A DNA stretch of 32,358 nt, taken from the NCBI GenBank assembly GCA_018268695.1, contig JAFDWD010000407.1, positions 1 to 32,358 of the forward strand. Reading direction: 5' to 3'. Below the pieces are notes generated by a model. It searched no databases, was not told the DNA's origin, and saw only the letters and a program-made list of their open reading frames with translations. Origin of the DNA: Actinomycetota bacterium. Its GTDB lineage: Bacteria; Actinomycetota; Thermoleophilia; Solirubrobacterales; 70-9. The position numbers and the translations under genes were made by a program. This document shows, piece by piece, positions 1 to 8,374 of this stretch. Numbering within the stretch: position 1 is the first letter of the stretch; every line of letters begins with the position of its first letter.

Positions 1-1
1 C

Positions 2-1741
2 GTGCCCCGGTTGCGGGCCGCCCGTCGGCTCACCCTGCTCGAGACCGGCGATCTGCTGATGACCAACGGCGAGGCCGGAAACCTCCTCGACGCGGCCGGT
101 CTGGAGGCCTCCGAGATCGAGGTGGAGACGATTCTCGAGAAGACCGAGGGCTGGCCTGTCGCGCTCTACCTCGCGACGCTGAGTCCCCGCGCTGGATCCG
201 GACCCTCGCTTCCCGGCTCCGGCTTCGGCGGCGACGAGCACAACCTGGTCGAATATATGCGTGACGAGTTCCTCGCGATCGCGGCACCGGAGGACGTCGA
301 TTTCCTCGTCCGCATCTCGGTCCTCGACCGCCTCGGCGGGGAGGTCTGCGACTCGGTGACGGGAACGGTCGGCTCCGGTTCCCGACTCGCCAGGTTGTCC
401 CGTCAGAACATGCTCCTGATTCCCCTCGACCGGTCCGACGAATGGTTCCGGATGCACTCGCTTTTCTCCGAGATGCTGCGTGGCGAGTTGCGACGACGCC
501 ACGCAGAGGAGGTGGAGGAGCTCAACCGCCGAGCGTCGGCCTGGTGGGAGTCGGCGGGCGATCCCGAACGGGCGATCAGGTTCGCGATCGACGGATCCGA
601 CCTCACCCGCGCGGGGCGCCTGATCTGGGAGGCCGTCCCGGCCTTCAACACGACCGGTCGCTACGCCTCGATCCAGGGCTGGATCGAGGAGGTCGGCCTG
701 GAACGGGCGGCGGTCGATCCCCACCTCAGCCTCACCGTCGCCCACGGCGCCCTTGCCGCCGGGGACGGCGGCGGCGCCGAGTACTGGGCGGAGATCGCCC
801 GGCCATTGGTCGCCTCCACCCCGGGCACGGCCCCGGAGCTGCCTGCCGCCTTGGCGATGATCGACGCGACGATGGCCCGCGAGGGTGCGGCCGGAATGGC
901 CGCCGCAGCGGAGGCGGCACTGACCTCTCTCGACGGCGACAGCCCCTGGGCGGCGATGGCGGACCTGATGGCCGGGCTCTCGGCGCACTTCGGCGGCGAC
1001 GTGGTACACGCCCGGCGGCGACTCTCAGACGCGGCGCGGCGCGCGGCGGTCTGGAACATCCCGCTGATCCAGGTGCTCGCCCTCGCCCAGCTCGCCCTCC
1101 TGGCGGCCGCCGAGGGCGACTGGCACACCGCCCGGATCCTGGCCTCACAGGGGCGCGCCCAGGTCGACCGCTCGGGGTTGATCGCGCGACCTTCGATCGC
1201 GCTTGCAGTCGCGGTGTCCGCCTATGTCGCCGCCGCCGATCAGCGGCGCGAGGAGGCCGCGGCCGATCTCGAGGTGGCGCGAGGACTGCTCGCCCGGCTG
1301 CAGGATTTCGGCGCCTGGTTCGAGATCGAGGCCTCCGCGGCCATCGCCGCCGCGGCGATCGAGCTGAACGATCCGGAGGCCGCCCACGATCTGGTCTCCT
1401 CGGCGCGGGCGCGGCTCGCCGTGATGCCGGACGCTCCGATGCTCGCGGCCTGGGTGGGGGAGATCGGGGCGGATCTGTCCGATCTGTCGGAGAGCGGCCT
1501 GGCCGAGCTGACCCCGGCCGAGATGCGGGTCCTGCGCCTGTTGCCGAGCCACCTCTCCTACCCCCAGATCGCCGCGCAGCTGATCGTCTCGCCGAACACC
1601 ATCAAATCTCAGGTGCGCTCGGTGTTCGGCAAGCTGGGCGTCTCATCGCGCCACGAGGCGGTCGAGTTCTGCCTCGCCCACGAACTCTCCGTCGGGCCTG
1701 ATCCGTCCCCGGCCGACCCGCCAATCGCCCCATCGGGGTGA
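2..1741 (+). CDS. LuxR-family transcriptional regulator, large MalT-like type, 5' truncated
   Basis: This is the C-terminal 579 residues of a large DNA-binding regulator; the reading frame is open to the left edge, so the real start and the expected N-terminal ATPase (P-loop) part lie outside the window. Residues about 1-200 contain the winged-helix-like section typical of MalT-type regulators (EGWPVALYLA, then MHSLFSEMLR). An alanine-rich, TPR-like helical region follows. The last part, residues about 503-557, is a clear LuxR helix-turn-helix: LTPAEMRVLRLL, then SPNTIKSQVRSVFGKLGVSS. In this family the ATPase senses a ligand or partner and the HTH activates promoters. Its targets cannot be read from the sequence; it stands 111 bases before the next gene on the same strand. 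Family call is firm, role unknown. Confidence 0.9.
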   Translation: MPRLRAARRLTLLETGDLLMTNGEAGNLLDAAGLEASEIEVETILEKTEGWPVALYLATLSPRAGSGPSLPGSGFGGDEHNLVEYMRDEFLAIAAPEDVDFLVRISVLDRLGGEVCDSVTGTVGSGSRLARLSRQNMLLIPLDRSDEWFRMHSLFSEMLRGELRRRHAEEVEELNRRASAWWESAGDPERAIRFAIDGSDLTRAGRLIWEAVPAFNTTGRYASIQGWIEEVGLERAAVDPHLSLTVAHGALAAGDGGGAEYWAEIARPLVASTPGTAPELPAALAMIDATMAREGAAGMAAAAEAALTSLDGDSPWAAMADLMAGLSAHFGGDVVHARRRLSDAARRAAVWNIPLIQVLALAQLALLAAAEGDWHTARILASQGRAQVDRSGLIARPSIALAVAVSAYVAAADQRREEAAADLEVARGLLARLQDFGAWFEIEASAAIAAAAIELNDPEAAHDLVSSARARLAVMPDAPMLAAWVGEIGADLSDLSESGLAELTPAEMRVLRLLPSHLSYPQIAAQLIVSPNTIKSQVRSVFGKLGVSSRHEAVEFCLAHELSVGPDPSPADPPIAPSG

Positions 1742-1852
1742 TTCGGGTGGAGGCCGGCAGAGATATCGTCGGCCGACCATGACCGGCGGCTCGTTGATTG
1801 CCGACGGAGGAGGACCGGTCCCGGGAACCGCGACGAGTGAAGGAGGACCAAG

Positions 1853-2218
1853 ATGCTGCGCAGGATCGAGGACATGCCGACCGGGACGATCGGCTTCGAG
1901 GCGATCGGCGAGGTCGAGGACGACGACTGGCGCGACACGGTCGAACCGGTGTTGCGGGAGAGGATCGCGGCGGGCGAGAAGGTCCGCCTGCTCTACCGGA
2001 TCGGGCCGCGCAGCGGCGAGGTCGAGGGCGACGCACTGGGCGCCGACGCCCGCTTCCGGGCCCGCCACCCGAGTTCCTTCGAGCGGCTCGCGGTCGTCGG
2101 CGACGAGGACTGGATGCGTCCGGCGCTCGCCGCACTCTCCTTCCTGCTGCCGGGACGGGCCAAGACATTCCGTAACTCCGAGCTCGCGGCGGCCAAGGCC
2201 TGGCTCGCCTCGGAGTAG
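1853..2218 (+). CDS. SpoIIAA-like (STAS-superfamily) protein
   Basis: A 121-residue soluble protein. The layout matches the SpoIIAA-like family: an opening strand with GTIGFEAIGEVEDDDW, a central KVRLLYRIG strand, then FERLAVVGDEDWMR and a closing segment ending AAKAWLASE. Such proteins are thought to bind small lipophilic ligands or act as stress-linked partner proteins, but no enzyme activity is established. The ATG at 1853 is chosen because a strong GAAGGAGG-type ribosome site lies just upstream. The lipid-kinase gene starts only 11 bases after its stop, so the two are probably co-transcribed. Function beyond family membership is unknown. Confidence 0.75.
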   Translation: MLRRIEDMPTGTIGFEAIGEVEDDDWRDTVEPVLRERIAAGEKVRLLYRIGPRSGEVEGDALGADARFRARHPSSFERLAVVGDEDWMRPALAALSFLLPGRAKTFRNSELAAAKAWLASE

Positions 2219-2229
2219 GCGGCATCGGC

Positions 2230-3570
2230 GTGAGGCGCCGCCGCGCCGCTGCGGTGGGGTCGCTGGCCCTGGGGACCGGCTCGGCCGCGCTGGCGATCGT
2301 GCTCGCGGTCGAACGCTTCCCACGCGGCATCGCGGTCCTGGCCTGCCTCTGCGTCGCACTCCTCGCCGGCTGGACGGCCCTGCGGCACGAAGGGATCGGT
2401 CGGCTCCTGGCCGCCGCGTCGGCGGGCGCGGCGCTGGCCGCGACGGCACTGGTCCTGATCCTCGTCGGCGGGCTGCTGCCGGATCTCGCGGTGACCGCGG
2501 CCTTCGCGCTCTCGGTCCTGCTCGCCCGCGTGGCCTTCCGGGTCCGGGTCGACCTGCCCGCCGCACCGCGGCCCTCCCATCCCGTCCTCTTCTTCAACCC
2601 GCTCTCCGGCGGCGGCAAGGCCCGCAGGTTCAACCTCGCCGAGGAGGCACGGCGGCGCGGCATCGAGCCGATCGAGCTCGACTGGAGCCGAGATCTGCGG
2701 GAGCTCGTCGCCGAAGCGCTCACCGCGGGCGCCGACGCGCTGGCGATGGCGGGCGGGGACGGGTCACAGGCGATCGTGGCGGAGATCGCCGCGGCGGAGG
2801 AGCTGCCGTATGCCTGCATCCCGGCCGGGACCCGCAACCACTTCGCGCTCGACCTCGGGGTCGATCGCGACGACGTCGTCGGCGCCCTCGAAGCCCTGGT
2901 CGACGGCCGGGAGCGCCGGGTCGACCTGGCGGAGGTGAACGGACGGGTCTTCGTCAACAACGTCTCGCTCGGGCTCTATGCCGATGCGGTCCGGCAGGAC
3001 GGCTACCGCGACGCGAAGCTGCAGACCTTGTTGGCGGTCGCGCCCACCGGGCTGGGCGACGGTCCCGAGGCTCCTTCGATCCGCTGGCGGGAAGCCGACG
3101 GGCGACGGGCCGAGGGCGCCGTCGCGCTGCTCGTGTCGAACGACGTCTACCGGCTCGGCACGATGATCGGCTCGGGGACCAGGCCCCGCCTCGACGAGGG
3201 CGTGCTCGGCGTCGCCACCGTCAGGGTCGAGCCCGGGCCCGGTGGCGTGTCGGCGAGGTTTGCGCTGCGACAGTGGAGCTCGCCTGGCTTCACCGTGGAG
3301 GGGGAGGCGCCCGTGGCGGCGGGGATCGACGGCGAGTCGGCGACGCTGACTCCGCCGATCCGGTTCGAGTCGCGTCCGGGGGCCCTGCACGTGCGGATCG
3401 CCCGCGCCCACCCGGGTGCCTCGCCCTCGACCGGGGTCCCGCGGGGCCTGGCGAAGACGCTTGCCAAGTTGTTCCGCATCGCGATCGGCGGGGATCGCGC
3501 CGCGGCAGATGTCACCCACAAAGCGAATGAGAGGAGTTCCGATGGACGGCTTCGAGGTGGAGCGACGTGA
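2230..3570 (+). CDS. Membrane-anchored diacylglycerol kinase-family lipid kinase
   Basis: A 446-residue protein with two parts. Residues about 8-100 form about four hydrophobic membrane segments. From about residue 118 a diacylglycerol-kinase catalytic domain follows, with the nucleotide-binding motifs NPLSGGGK (123-130), GGDG (175-178) and PAGTRNHFA (198-206). The family (DgkB/YegS/BmrU type) phosphorylates lipid alcohols with ATP at the inner face of the membrane; the exact lipid is not predictable. The start is GTG at 2230. The 3' end overlaps the next gene by 29 bases. The N-terminal membrane part is an addition to the usual soluble kinase of about 300 residues, and resembles fusions in other actinobacteria. 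Proximity to a PAP2 phosphatase gene further along (7555) is suggestive of lipid-phosphate turnover but not proof. Confidence 0.88.
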   Translation: MRRRRAAAVGSLALGTGSAALAIVLAVERFPRGIAVLACLCVALLAGWTALRHEGIGRLLAAASAGAALAATALVLILVGGLLPDLAVTAAFALSVLLARVAFRVRVDLPAAPRPSHPVLFFNPLSGGGKARRFNLAEEARRRGIEPIELDWSRDLRELVAEALTAGADALAMAGGDGSQAIVAEIAAAEELPYACIPAGTRNHFALDLGVDRDDVVGALEALVDGRERRVDLAEVNGRVFVNNVSLGLYADAVRQDGYRDAKLQTLLAVAPTGLGDGPEAPSIRWREADGRRAEGAVALLVSNDVYRLGTMIGSGTRPRLDEGVLGVATVRVEPGPGGVSARFALRQWSSPGFTVEGEAPVAAGIDGESATLTPPIRFESRPGALHVRIARAHPGASPSTGVPRGLAKTLAKLFRIAIGGDRAAADVTHKANERSSDGRLRGGAT

Positions 3571-3763
3571 GACCGTGACCCGCGACGAGGCGGCGACGCG
3601 CCTGCGTCGGATCGCGAACCTGCTGTCCGGGTCCGGTGAAGAGGTCAAGTTCGAGCGCGGCGGGATGGCGTTCAAGGCCGCGATCCCGGATCGGGTGGAG
3701 TGGAAGGTCGAGCTGGAGCTGGACGACGAGGAGAGCGAGCTCGAGATCGAGCTGAAGTGGTGA
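3542..3763 (+). CDS. amphi-Trp domain protein
   Basis: A 73-residue acidic protein that fits the amphi-Trp family along its whole length: the opening FEVERRETVTRDEAATRLR, a central GGMAFKAAIPDRVEWKVELE and the closing ELEIELKW with the terminal tryptophan. The family is common in actinobacteria and haloarchaea; its function is not known. The ATG at 3542 is preceded by GAGAGGAG and lies inside the last 29 bases of the lipid-kinase gene in another frame, so translation is probably coupled. Confidence 0.82.
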   Translation: MDGFEVERRETVTRDEAATRLRRIANLLSGSGEEVKFERGGMAFKAAIPDRVEWKVELELDDEESELEIELKW

Positions 3764-3910
3764 CCCTCACCACCGTCCCCCTGCGAGCCTCGGATGGAGG
3801 TGAGCCGCGACCACCCTCTGATCGGGCGCGACCCCGAGGACGAGAAGGACGCCTTTGGAGGTCGCGCGTAGCTTGTCCAAGACGCCCGAAAGGCACGGTT
3901 TGCGGCTTTT

Positions 3911-3933
3911 ATCACCCGATCGGGATGATGCGC
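3911..3933 (+). promoter_or_regulatory. Shared palindromic motif, copy A
   Basis: The stretch begins ATCACCCGATCGGGATGAT and is followed by GCGC. It is nearly a perfect inverted repeat around GATC. Two further copies occur at 6622-6643 and 13210-13231, each in a non-coding gap in front of a small DUF/SHOCT gene. This copy lies about 125 bases before the DUF7144 gene. It is likely an operator or activator site; the protein that binds it is unknown. Confidence 0.5.
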
Positions 3934-4058
3934 AGGGATACTGCCGGCCCTAGCGTTTGCCGAGGACAGTTTCATCGCTGACGACGCCCCGCGCCGCTCG
4001 GCCTAAGGAAAGGGAAGATCAGATAGAGGCGCACCGAGACAGACCGCCGGCCGGCGGT

Positions 4059-4433
4059 ATGCAATCCAACTGGATCGCATTCGCCGGGGTGATGATGATC
4101 ATCCTCGGCTGCCTTGACGTCATCTGGGGCATCGCGGCGATCGCCAACGACGAAGTGGTTGTCGTCGGCGGCCACGGCGTGATGATCTTCGACATCACCA
4201 CCTGGGGCTGGATCCAGCTGATCCTCGGCGCCGTGATCGGCGTGACCGGACTCGGCCTGCTCGCGGGCAACACCGCGGCCCGGTGGGCCGGAGTAGGCCT
4301 GGTCGGCCTGAACGCGATCGTCCAGGTCGTCTGGTTCAGCGCCGCACCCCTCTGGGCGGTCTTGATCATCGCCCTCGACGTGTTCATCATCTACCAGCTC
4401 TGCGTCAACTGGGAACGGGAGGGTTCGCGATGA
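4059..4433 (+). CDS. DUF7144 family membrane protein
   Basis: A 124-residue integral membrane protein with four hydrophobic segments. It opens with SNWIAFAGVMMIILGCLDVIWGI and has a loop with the motif TTWGWIQLILG, which marks the DUF7144 family. Function is unknown; members are often found in stress-type gene groups of actinobacteria. ATG at 4059 is preferred because the family pattern begins just after it; a TTG at 3957 would add 34 polar residues with no family support, although an AAGGAAAGGGA-like site near 4006-4016 leaves some doubt. Its stop overlaps the next start (ATGA). Confidence 0.75.
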   Translation: MQSNWIAFAGVMMIILGCLDVIWGIAAIANDEVVVVGGHGVMIFDITTWGWIQLILGAVIGVTGLGLLAGNTAARWAGVGLVGLNAIVQVVWFSAAPLWAVLIIALDVFIIYQLCVNWEREGSR

Positions 4434-4822
4434 TGCTTGCCGACGTCAACTTCGGAGAAGGACTGCTCTGGATCCTCGAGTTCTTCCTCCTCTTCGCCTG
4501 GCTCTGGATCCTCTTCACGGTGATCGCCGACCTCTTCCGCGACCACGAGCTCTCGGGATGGTGGAAGGCGGTCTGGGTCTTCGTCCTCATCTTCGTCCCC
4601 TTCCTCGGCGTGCTCGTCTACCTGATCGCGCGCGGCAACGGGATGCGGGACAGGACGATCAAGGAGCAGGCCGACGCCAAACGCCACTTCGACAGCTACG
4701 TGCGCGAGCAGGCGGATGCCGCGTCCCCGGCCGAGGAGTTGGGCAAGCTGGCCGAGCTCCGCGACAAGGGCGTCCTTTCGACCGAGGAGTTCGAGACCGC
4801 CAAGGCGAAACTGCTCGCCTGA
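4430..4822 (+). CDS. PLDc_N-like membrane protein with C-terminal SHOCT domain
   Basis: A 130-residue protein. Residues about 10-70 hold two membrane segments with the W-rich pattern of phospholipase-D-nuclease N-terminal-like anchors (LSGWWKAVWVFVLIFVPFLG, then VYLIARGNGM). Residues about 96-130 form a SHOCT domain (SPAEELGKLAELRDKGVLS, then EEFETAKAKLLA), a short helical oligomerisation module seen at protein ends. ATG at 4430 overlaps the upstream stop as ATGA, and its own TGA overlaps the ATG of the next gene, so 4059-5040 is one translational unit. A broken relative lies at 11523-11726. Role unknown; probably envelope stress. Confidence 0.85.
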   Translation: MMLADVNFGEGLLWILEFFLLFAWLWILFTVIADLFRDHELSGWWKAVWVFVLIFVPFLGVLVYLIARGNGMRDRTIKEQADAKRHFDSYVREQADAASPAEELGKLAELRDKGVLSTEEFETAKAKLLA

Positions 4823-5040
4823 TGGAACGGGACAGCGGAGGGCCGGAGCCGTCCTCGGTAAAGCGGGACTCCGACCTTGCGCTGCTGCCGTTCACCTCTC
4901 TTCTGCTCCTCGCCGTTCTGGCGATCCTGGCGGCTTTCTTCCTGGTCGGTGTCGTAGTGGGTTTCGTCGTCCTCGTCTGCTGCGTGGTACTCGGGGTCGC
5001 CCTCTTCGCCCGTTTCATCCGTCGCAACGAGATCGGCTGA
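4822..5040 (+). CDS. Small membrane protein, unknown
   Basis: A 72-residue protein with a polar N-terminus of about 24 residues, two close hydrophobic stretches (LLPFTSLLLLAVLAILAAFF and VGFVVLVCCVVLGVALFA) and a basic tail (RFIRRNEIG). No family recognised. ATG overlaps the previous stop (TGATG), which supports it as the third gene of the DUF7144-SHOCT unit. Confidence 0.65.
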   Translation: MERDSGGPEPSSVKRDSDLALLPFTSLLLLAVLAILAAFFLVGVVVGFVVLVCCVVLGVALFARFIRRNEIG

Positions 5041-5209
5041 GAGTAGCGGCCGGTGTTTCGGGTCTCCCCCGGCGCCCCGGGACGCAGAGGGCGATTCGCG
5101 TGTGGGCAGTCATCTTGCGAAGCGGGGAGTGCCGTGCCGAGGCACTGCTCGGCGAAGCCGCTGTCCTACGGATGAAGTTGGCGATACACCCGACACCGGA
5201 GGCGTTCAG

Positions 5210-5692
5210 ATGAAATTCCGTGACACCCGTCCCTGGTTCTGGATCCTGGTCGCGGCCCTGGCCGTCGTCGCGATCGGGGCCCTCGTGATCGCGATATCGG
5301 CGAACAACCAGACCGTCGACCAGAAGAAGATCGCCGAAGAAGCGAGCGATCACGTCCTGGCGAAGGTGGCCGGGCTCGGCCAGGCGGTCGAAGCCGCCGA
5401 CGAACTGCAGGCCGAAGGCAAGGAACGGTCCGAAGCAGATCGCAAACAGATCCAGAAGGACGTCGAGGAAGCGGTGGCCGAAGGTGAAGCCGAACTCACG
5501 AAGGTGAGGAGACGGGTAGGCCGATTGGAGGATGAAGCCGCGAAGGCGGCGGCGGCCGGGGCAAAGACCGAAGAAGCCGTCGCAGGTCTGGCGAAGGATC
5601 AGGAAGGGCTGGAAGCGGAAGTCGAAGGACTCGACAGGCGGATCGCCCGACTGGAGAAGACCTCCGAAAAGGCGAGTGGCCAGGAACCCTGA
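5210..5692 (+). CDS. Membrane-anchored coiled-coil protein, unknown
   Basis: A 160-residue protein. After a short basic start comes one transmembrane segment (residues about 9-31, WFWILVAALAVVAIGALVIA), followed by about 125 residues of charged, Ala/Glu/Lys-rich sequence with heptad character (for example RRRVGRLEDEAAKAAAAG), so a long extracytoplasmic or cytoplasmic coiled coil. A GGAGG at about 5198 precedes the ATG at 5210. Glutamate is written mainly as GAA, unlike most neighbours, and like the exported proteins near 26800-30700. No family name is offered. Confidence 0.7.
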   Translation: MKFRDTRPWFWILVAALAVVAIGALVIAISANNQTVDQKKIAEEASDHVLAKVAGLGQAVEAADELQAEGKERSEADRKQIQKDVEEAVAEGEAELTKVRRRVGRLEDEAAKAAAAGAKTEEAVAGLAKDQEGLEAEVEGLDRRIARLEKTSEKASGQEP

Positions 5693-5783
5693 GCGGGTGC
5701 CCCGGAGGTCGAGTCAGATCGGCCCAGAGGTCGACGAGGAGCTTCCGACCGACTGATCGCGGGAGGCTGGGCATCGGGCCTCG

Positions 5784-5801
5784 GGCGGTGGGTGGACCGC
5801 C
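5784..5801. terminator. Possible hairpin between convergent genes
   Basis: GGCGGT and ACCGCC face each other across a six-base loop in the gap between the coiled-coil gene (+, ends 5692) and the DUF6325 gene (-, ends 5861). There is no T-tract. The placement between convergent genes fits a terminator, but six-base stems are common in DNA of this GC content. Confidence 0.3.
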
Positions 5802-5860
5802 TGGGTCGCACACCTTCTGCCGATCTCCGCTCGACGTCTCCTCGGGTTCTCCCGTCGCGC

Positions 5861-6346
5861 TCATGGGCGCATCGTGTTCCGGGCCACCCTGAGGTCGCGC
5901 GGATGGACCCAGGCGTCGCCGAAGATCTCCGCCTCGAGCGCGGCGGCCGCTTCGCGCAACGGGATCGCCCAGCGATGCTCGACGAGGAGAATGGCGGCGG
6001 GGGTCCCGCTGGGGACCCGATCGGCCAGGGTCCAGGTGCCCGGGACGGCCGCTCTGCCGCCCCGACCCGAAATGAGCGGGTCCGGGGGTCTTTCCGGGTC
6101 GTCCAATAGGAGTGCCTCGACCATGGTGCCGGGAAGGCCGGCGGGGTCGACCGGGTCCAGCCGCCGGAGTTTGCCGTCTGCGCCCCTTCGCACCCGCAGC
6201 ATGTCGACGACCCGGACCGCGGTCTGGTTACCGAGATCCTGTAGCTCGGCCGAGATCATCCGGTCGGAGCCGGGCCGGTCGATACCGATGACCAGGGCCT
6301 GGACAGGGCCGATTACGTCTGCACCGCTGGTTGCGCCGTCATCCAC
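5861..6346 (-). CDS. DUF6325 family protein
   Basis: A 161-residue protein of the DUF6325 (DUF1269-like) family. It has the family plan of an opening GPVQALVIGIDRP segment, a central variable region, then GTPAAILLVEHRWAIPLREA, which corresponds to GTSAALLIFENAWAGPFAAA in the second family member at 13288. Function unknown. The start is GTG at 6346 (TTG at 6349 also possible); the gene overlaps the end of the SHOCT gene upstream by a few bases, so the two are coupled. The order SHOCT-DUF6325 here is the reverse of the pair at 13288-14016. Confidence 0.75.
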   Translation of the reverse strand: MDDGATSGADVIGPVQALVIGIDRPGSDRMISAELQDLGNQTAVRVVDMLRVRRGADGKLRRLDPVDPAGLPGTMVEALLLDDPERPPDPLISGRGGRAAVPGTWTLADRVPSGTPAAILLVEHRWAIPLREAAAALEAEIFGDAWVHPRDLRVARNTMRP

Positions 6347-6563
6347 CAAGCAGCCGTCTCCGCTCGTCGGCGAATTGCTGGGACGTGAGCACGCCCGAAT
6401 CGAACAGGGCCTCGAGTTTCGTCAGCGCCTCGACCCGTGCTCCTGGCGCTTCCTGCTCCGATCGCTCTCGTCGAATCGGAGGGACCGGCGGGCCCAACAG
6501 CGGGCGCCGACGCCCGGTAGCCTCCAGCATCGACGTCGGAAGAAGTTGCCTCTGCCGTCGCAC
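6339..6563 (-). CDS. SHOCT domain protein
   Basis: A 74-residue protein. The N-terminal half is basic and Pro/Arg-rich; residues about 44-74 form a SHOCT domain (VEALTKLEALFDSGVLTSQQF, then ADERRRLLGG). GTG at 6563 is chosen because GAGGAGA stands about six bases upstream. It begins the two-gene unit SHOCT-DUF6325, and a copy of the shared palindromic motif lies about 60 bases before the start. Confidence 0.75.
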   Translation of the reverse strand: MRRQRQLLPTSMLEATGRRRPLLGPPVPPIRRERSEQEAPGARVEALTKLEALFDSGVLTSQQFADERRRLLGG

Positions 6564-6894
6564 GTCGCTCTCCTCTCGGGCTAGTTTTCTATTCGACCAC
6601 TCAAGTCGTTCCTGGCGCGGTGCGCATCACGCGATCGGGGTGAAATCCGGAGGATGCCGCCGATCGCCCATCGTGAAAGATGTGCGCGAGCCGGACCCTT
6701 TCGGCCTCGGACGTGACGGCCAAGGCCGATGCCGACGATTCCCGGGGCTCGATCAGGCTGCTTGTCGCGGTCCCGTCTCATCCCGGAGTTGGACGCCGCG
6801 AAGAGGGCTCCAGGGACGCCGACCGAAGAGCGGCTATTGACGGGGGTCCGACAAGATCACGCCGATCGAGGAGAACCCGGCGAGTCCCGCCAAG
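6564..6894. other. Intergenic stretch before the SHOCT-DUF6325 unit
   Basis: This 331-base gap between two minus-strand units contains copy B of the palindromic motif near its left end. The remainder (about 6650-6894) has no reading frame with a recognisable family on either strand and no clear hairpin or RNA gene that I can see. Confidence 0.4.
6622..6643 (-). promoter_or_regulatory. Shared palindromic motif, copy B
   Basis: Read on the minus strand, the core is TCACCCCGATCGCGTGATGC, which matches copies A and C at most positions and has the same length from TCAC to GATGCG (21 bases). It lies about 60 bases before the GTG of the SHOCT gene. Probably a regulator site; the regulator is unknown. 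Confidence 0.5.
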
Positions 6895-7419
6895 CTAGTC
6901 GGAGGTCGGCGGTTGGGGTGCCGCTTCCCATTCTTCCCGCGTCGGCAATCGTGACTGTGAGGCGAGGTTGGTCCCGCAACCCGGACAGAAACGACGCCAT
7001 CCGGAAGCCCTTGATCCGCACTCAGGACACACGCGCCAGTGGGCATCGTCACCTCCCAGGCTGGTGCCGAGGCGCCCGAGGTTCCCGCGGATCCGCTCCA
7101 CCGGGCCCAGAAGGAAAGATCTCGGCGACTCGCCCGGCGAACGATCCCTGGAGACATCTCCTGCGAGGTCGACGGTGAGAACCAGCCGATGCACATGCTT
7201 GAAGATGCACAACGGGAGCCAGACGAAGAAACCCCACGACCCGAAGGTGACGATCGTCAGGATCAGGTGGAGTACGTGGTCCGGCCGCTTCCCCTTCACC
7301 AGGACCGCCTGGAAATCGGTCTGGCTCTCGACCCGGTATCCCTGACTTCCGACGGCCGACCGGATCTCGTCGGCCAATGCCGCCCTTCGCTCATCCCCGG
7401 ATGTCGTCTGTGGTCCCAA
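6895..7419 (-). CDS. Zinc-ribbon membrane protein, unknown
   Basis: A 174-residue protein. Residues about 30-80 carry a pattern common in actinobacterial membrane proteins: AVLVKGKRPDHVLHLILTIV, a hydrophobic stretch, and a following RLVLTVDLAG strand. Near the C-terminus two CxxC pairs ten residues apart (C131/C134 and C145/C148; VCPECGSRASGW, then RFCPGCG) form a rubredoxin-like zinc ribbon. The start is TTG at 7419 with a purine-rich AAGGGGG upstream. The zinc ribbon suggests protein or nucleic-acid contact; no function is known. Confidence 0.68.
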   Translation of the reverse strand: MGPQTTSGDERRAALADEIRSAVGSQGYRVESQTDFQAVLVKGKRPDHVLHLILTIVTFGSWGFFVWLPLCIFKHVHRLVLTVDLAGDVSRDRSPGESPRSFLLGPVERIRGNLGRLGTSLGGDDAHWRVCPECGSRASGWRRFCPGCGTNLASQSRLPTREEWEAAPQPPTSD

Positions 7420-7554
7420 GAGCCCCCTTGTTCGGTGGCTCCATTATGGGGCTTCAGGGAACACGGCCGGGCCGGGTTCGCGGCGGCGCCGACATCAGGG
7501 TGAGCCAAGGCCGGGCTTTGATGGGCCTTGCTCTCGGGGTCGCCGGGACTGCGC

Positions 7555-8217
7555 TCAGCCGGCTCGACGCCAGGGGCCGATGAGGCAGGCCACGAGCATG
7601 CTCCAGCAGGAGCCGAGGATTAGGCCGGCAAGCACGTCGCTGGGGTAGTGGACGCCGAGGTAGACGCGGGAGAAGACAACGCCGCCGAGGAGCGACGCGG
7701 TCGCCGCCATGGCGGCGACCCTGATCGCCGGTCGCGGCTCCGTGGCGGCCAGCAGGGCGATGAGGAGGGCCAGATAGAACCCGGTGGCGGAGGTCACGTG
7801 CCCCGAAGGGAAGCTGGAGGACCTCACCGATTCCAGATGCTCCACCGGAGGTCGCGGTCGGCTCACCAGTAGCTTGTCGAAGGCGGAGAGCGCGTAGGCG
7901 CCGAGCGCGCTGAGCGCAACGGCAACCGCGAACCTGCGCAAGCCATGGCGATACAGCAGCACGCAACCGACCACCGCGAGTGGGGTGATCACGTACCAAC
8001 TTCCCAGCGCCGAGAGCGTATGGGCGATGATTGTCAAAGCCGAGGTCCGTCGGGCCGCGACCCACTCCACGACTTCGAGATCCACGCTCGTCAGGGCTCG
8101 CTCGCTGAACTCGCCCAGTGCCCAACCGGCCGAGAGCAGCATGAGCCAGCCCAGCAGCAGCATGCAGGACGAGCGTAGACCCTCGGAGAGGGTTTCAGAA
8201 AGCTGGTCGTGTCGCGT
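7555..8217 (-). CDS. PAP2-family (type 2) phosphatase
   Basis: An integral membrane phosphatase of the PAP2 superfamily, which removes phosphate from lipid phosphates such as phosphatidic acid or undecaprenyl pyrophosphate, usually on the outer face of the membrane. All three catalytic motifs are present in order: KLLVSRPRP, PSGH (in SSSFPSGHVTSATG) and SRVYLGVHYPSD, set among about five to six hydrophobic segments. The frame is open to 8355. I take the TTG at 8217 because it leaves a short cytoplasmic tail before the first membrane segment; ATG at 8163 starts right at that segment, and the 5' part up to 8355 looks unstructured. The start is uncertain and the family firm. Confidence 0.87.
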   Translation of the reverse strand, partial: TRHDQLSETLSEGLRSSCMLLLGWLMLLSAGWALGEFSERALTSVDLEVVEWVAARRTSALTIIAHTLSALGSWYVITPLAVVGCVLLYRHGLRRFAVAVALSALGAYALSAFDKLLVSRPRPPVEHLESVRSSSFPSGHVTSATGFYLALLIALLAATEPRPAIRVAAMAATASLLGGVVFSRVYLGVHYPSDVLAGLILGSCWSMLVACLIGPWRRAG

Positions 8218-8374
8218 CAAGATCGGTCCCGAGGAGCGCGATCGGGGCTGGCGAGGTCGAGTCAGGGACGGGGCCCGATGAGCATCCCGGGCGCGAATGA
8301 ACCTCAGATTAGAGGTGAATCCGACCGGACTCAATCGATCACCTGGCGGGCGCAACTCTTTTGAGTGGGCCGGC

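Noticed and set aside
442..1701. Second plus-strand frame inside the LuxR gene
   Set aside because: Arg/Gly-rich shadow translation without structure; the LuxR HTH lies in the other frame.
1779..3530. Long plus-strand frame across the lipid-kinase gene
   Set aside because: Extremely Arg/Pro-rich and without motifs, while the kinase frame has all catalytic motifs.
5128..5146. AGTGCC/GGCACT hairpin before the coiled-coil gene
   Set aside because: Six-base arm without conserved loop or known riboswitch pattern; chance is likely.
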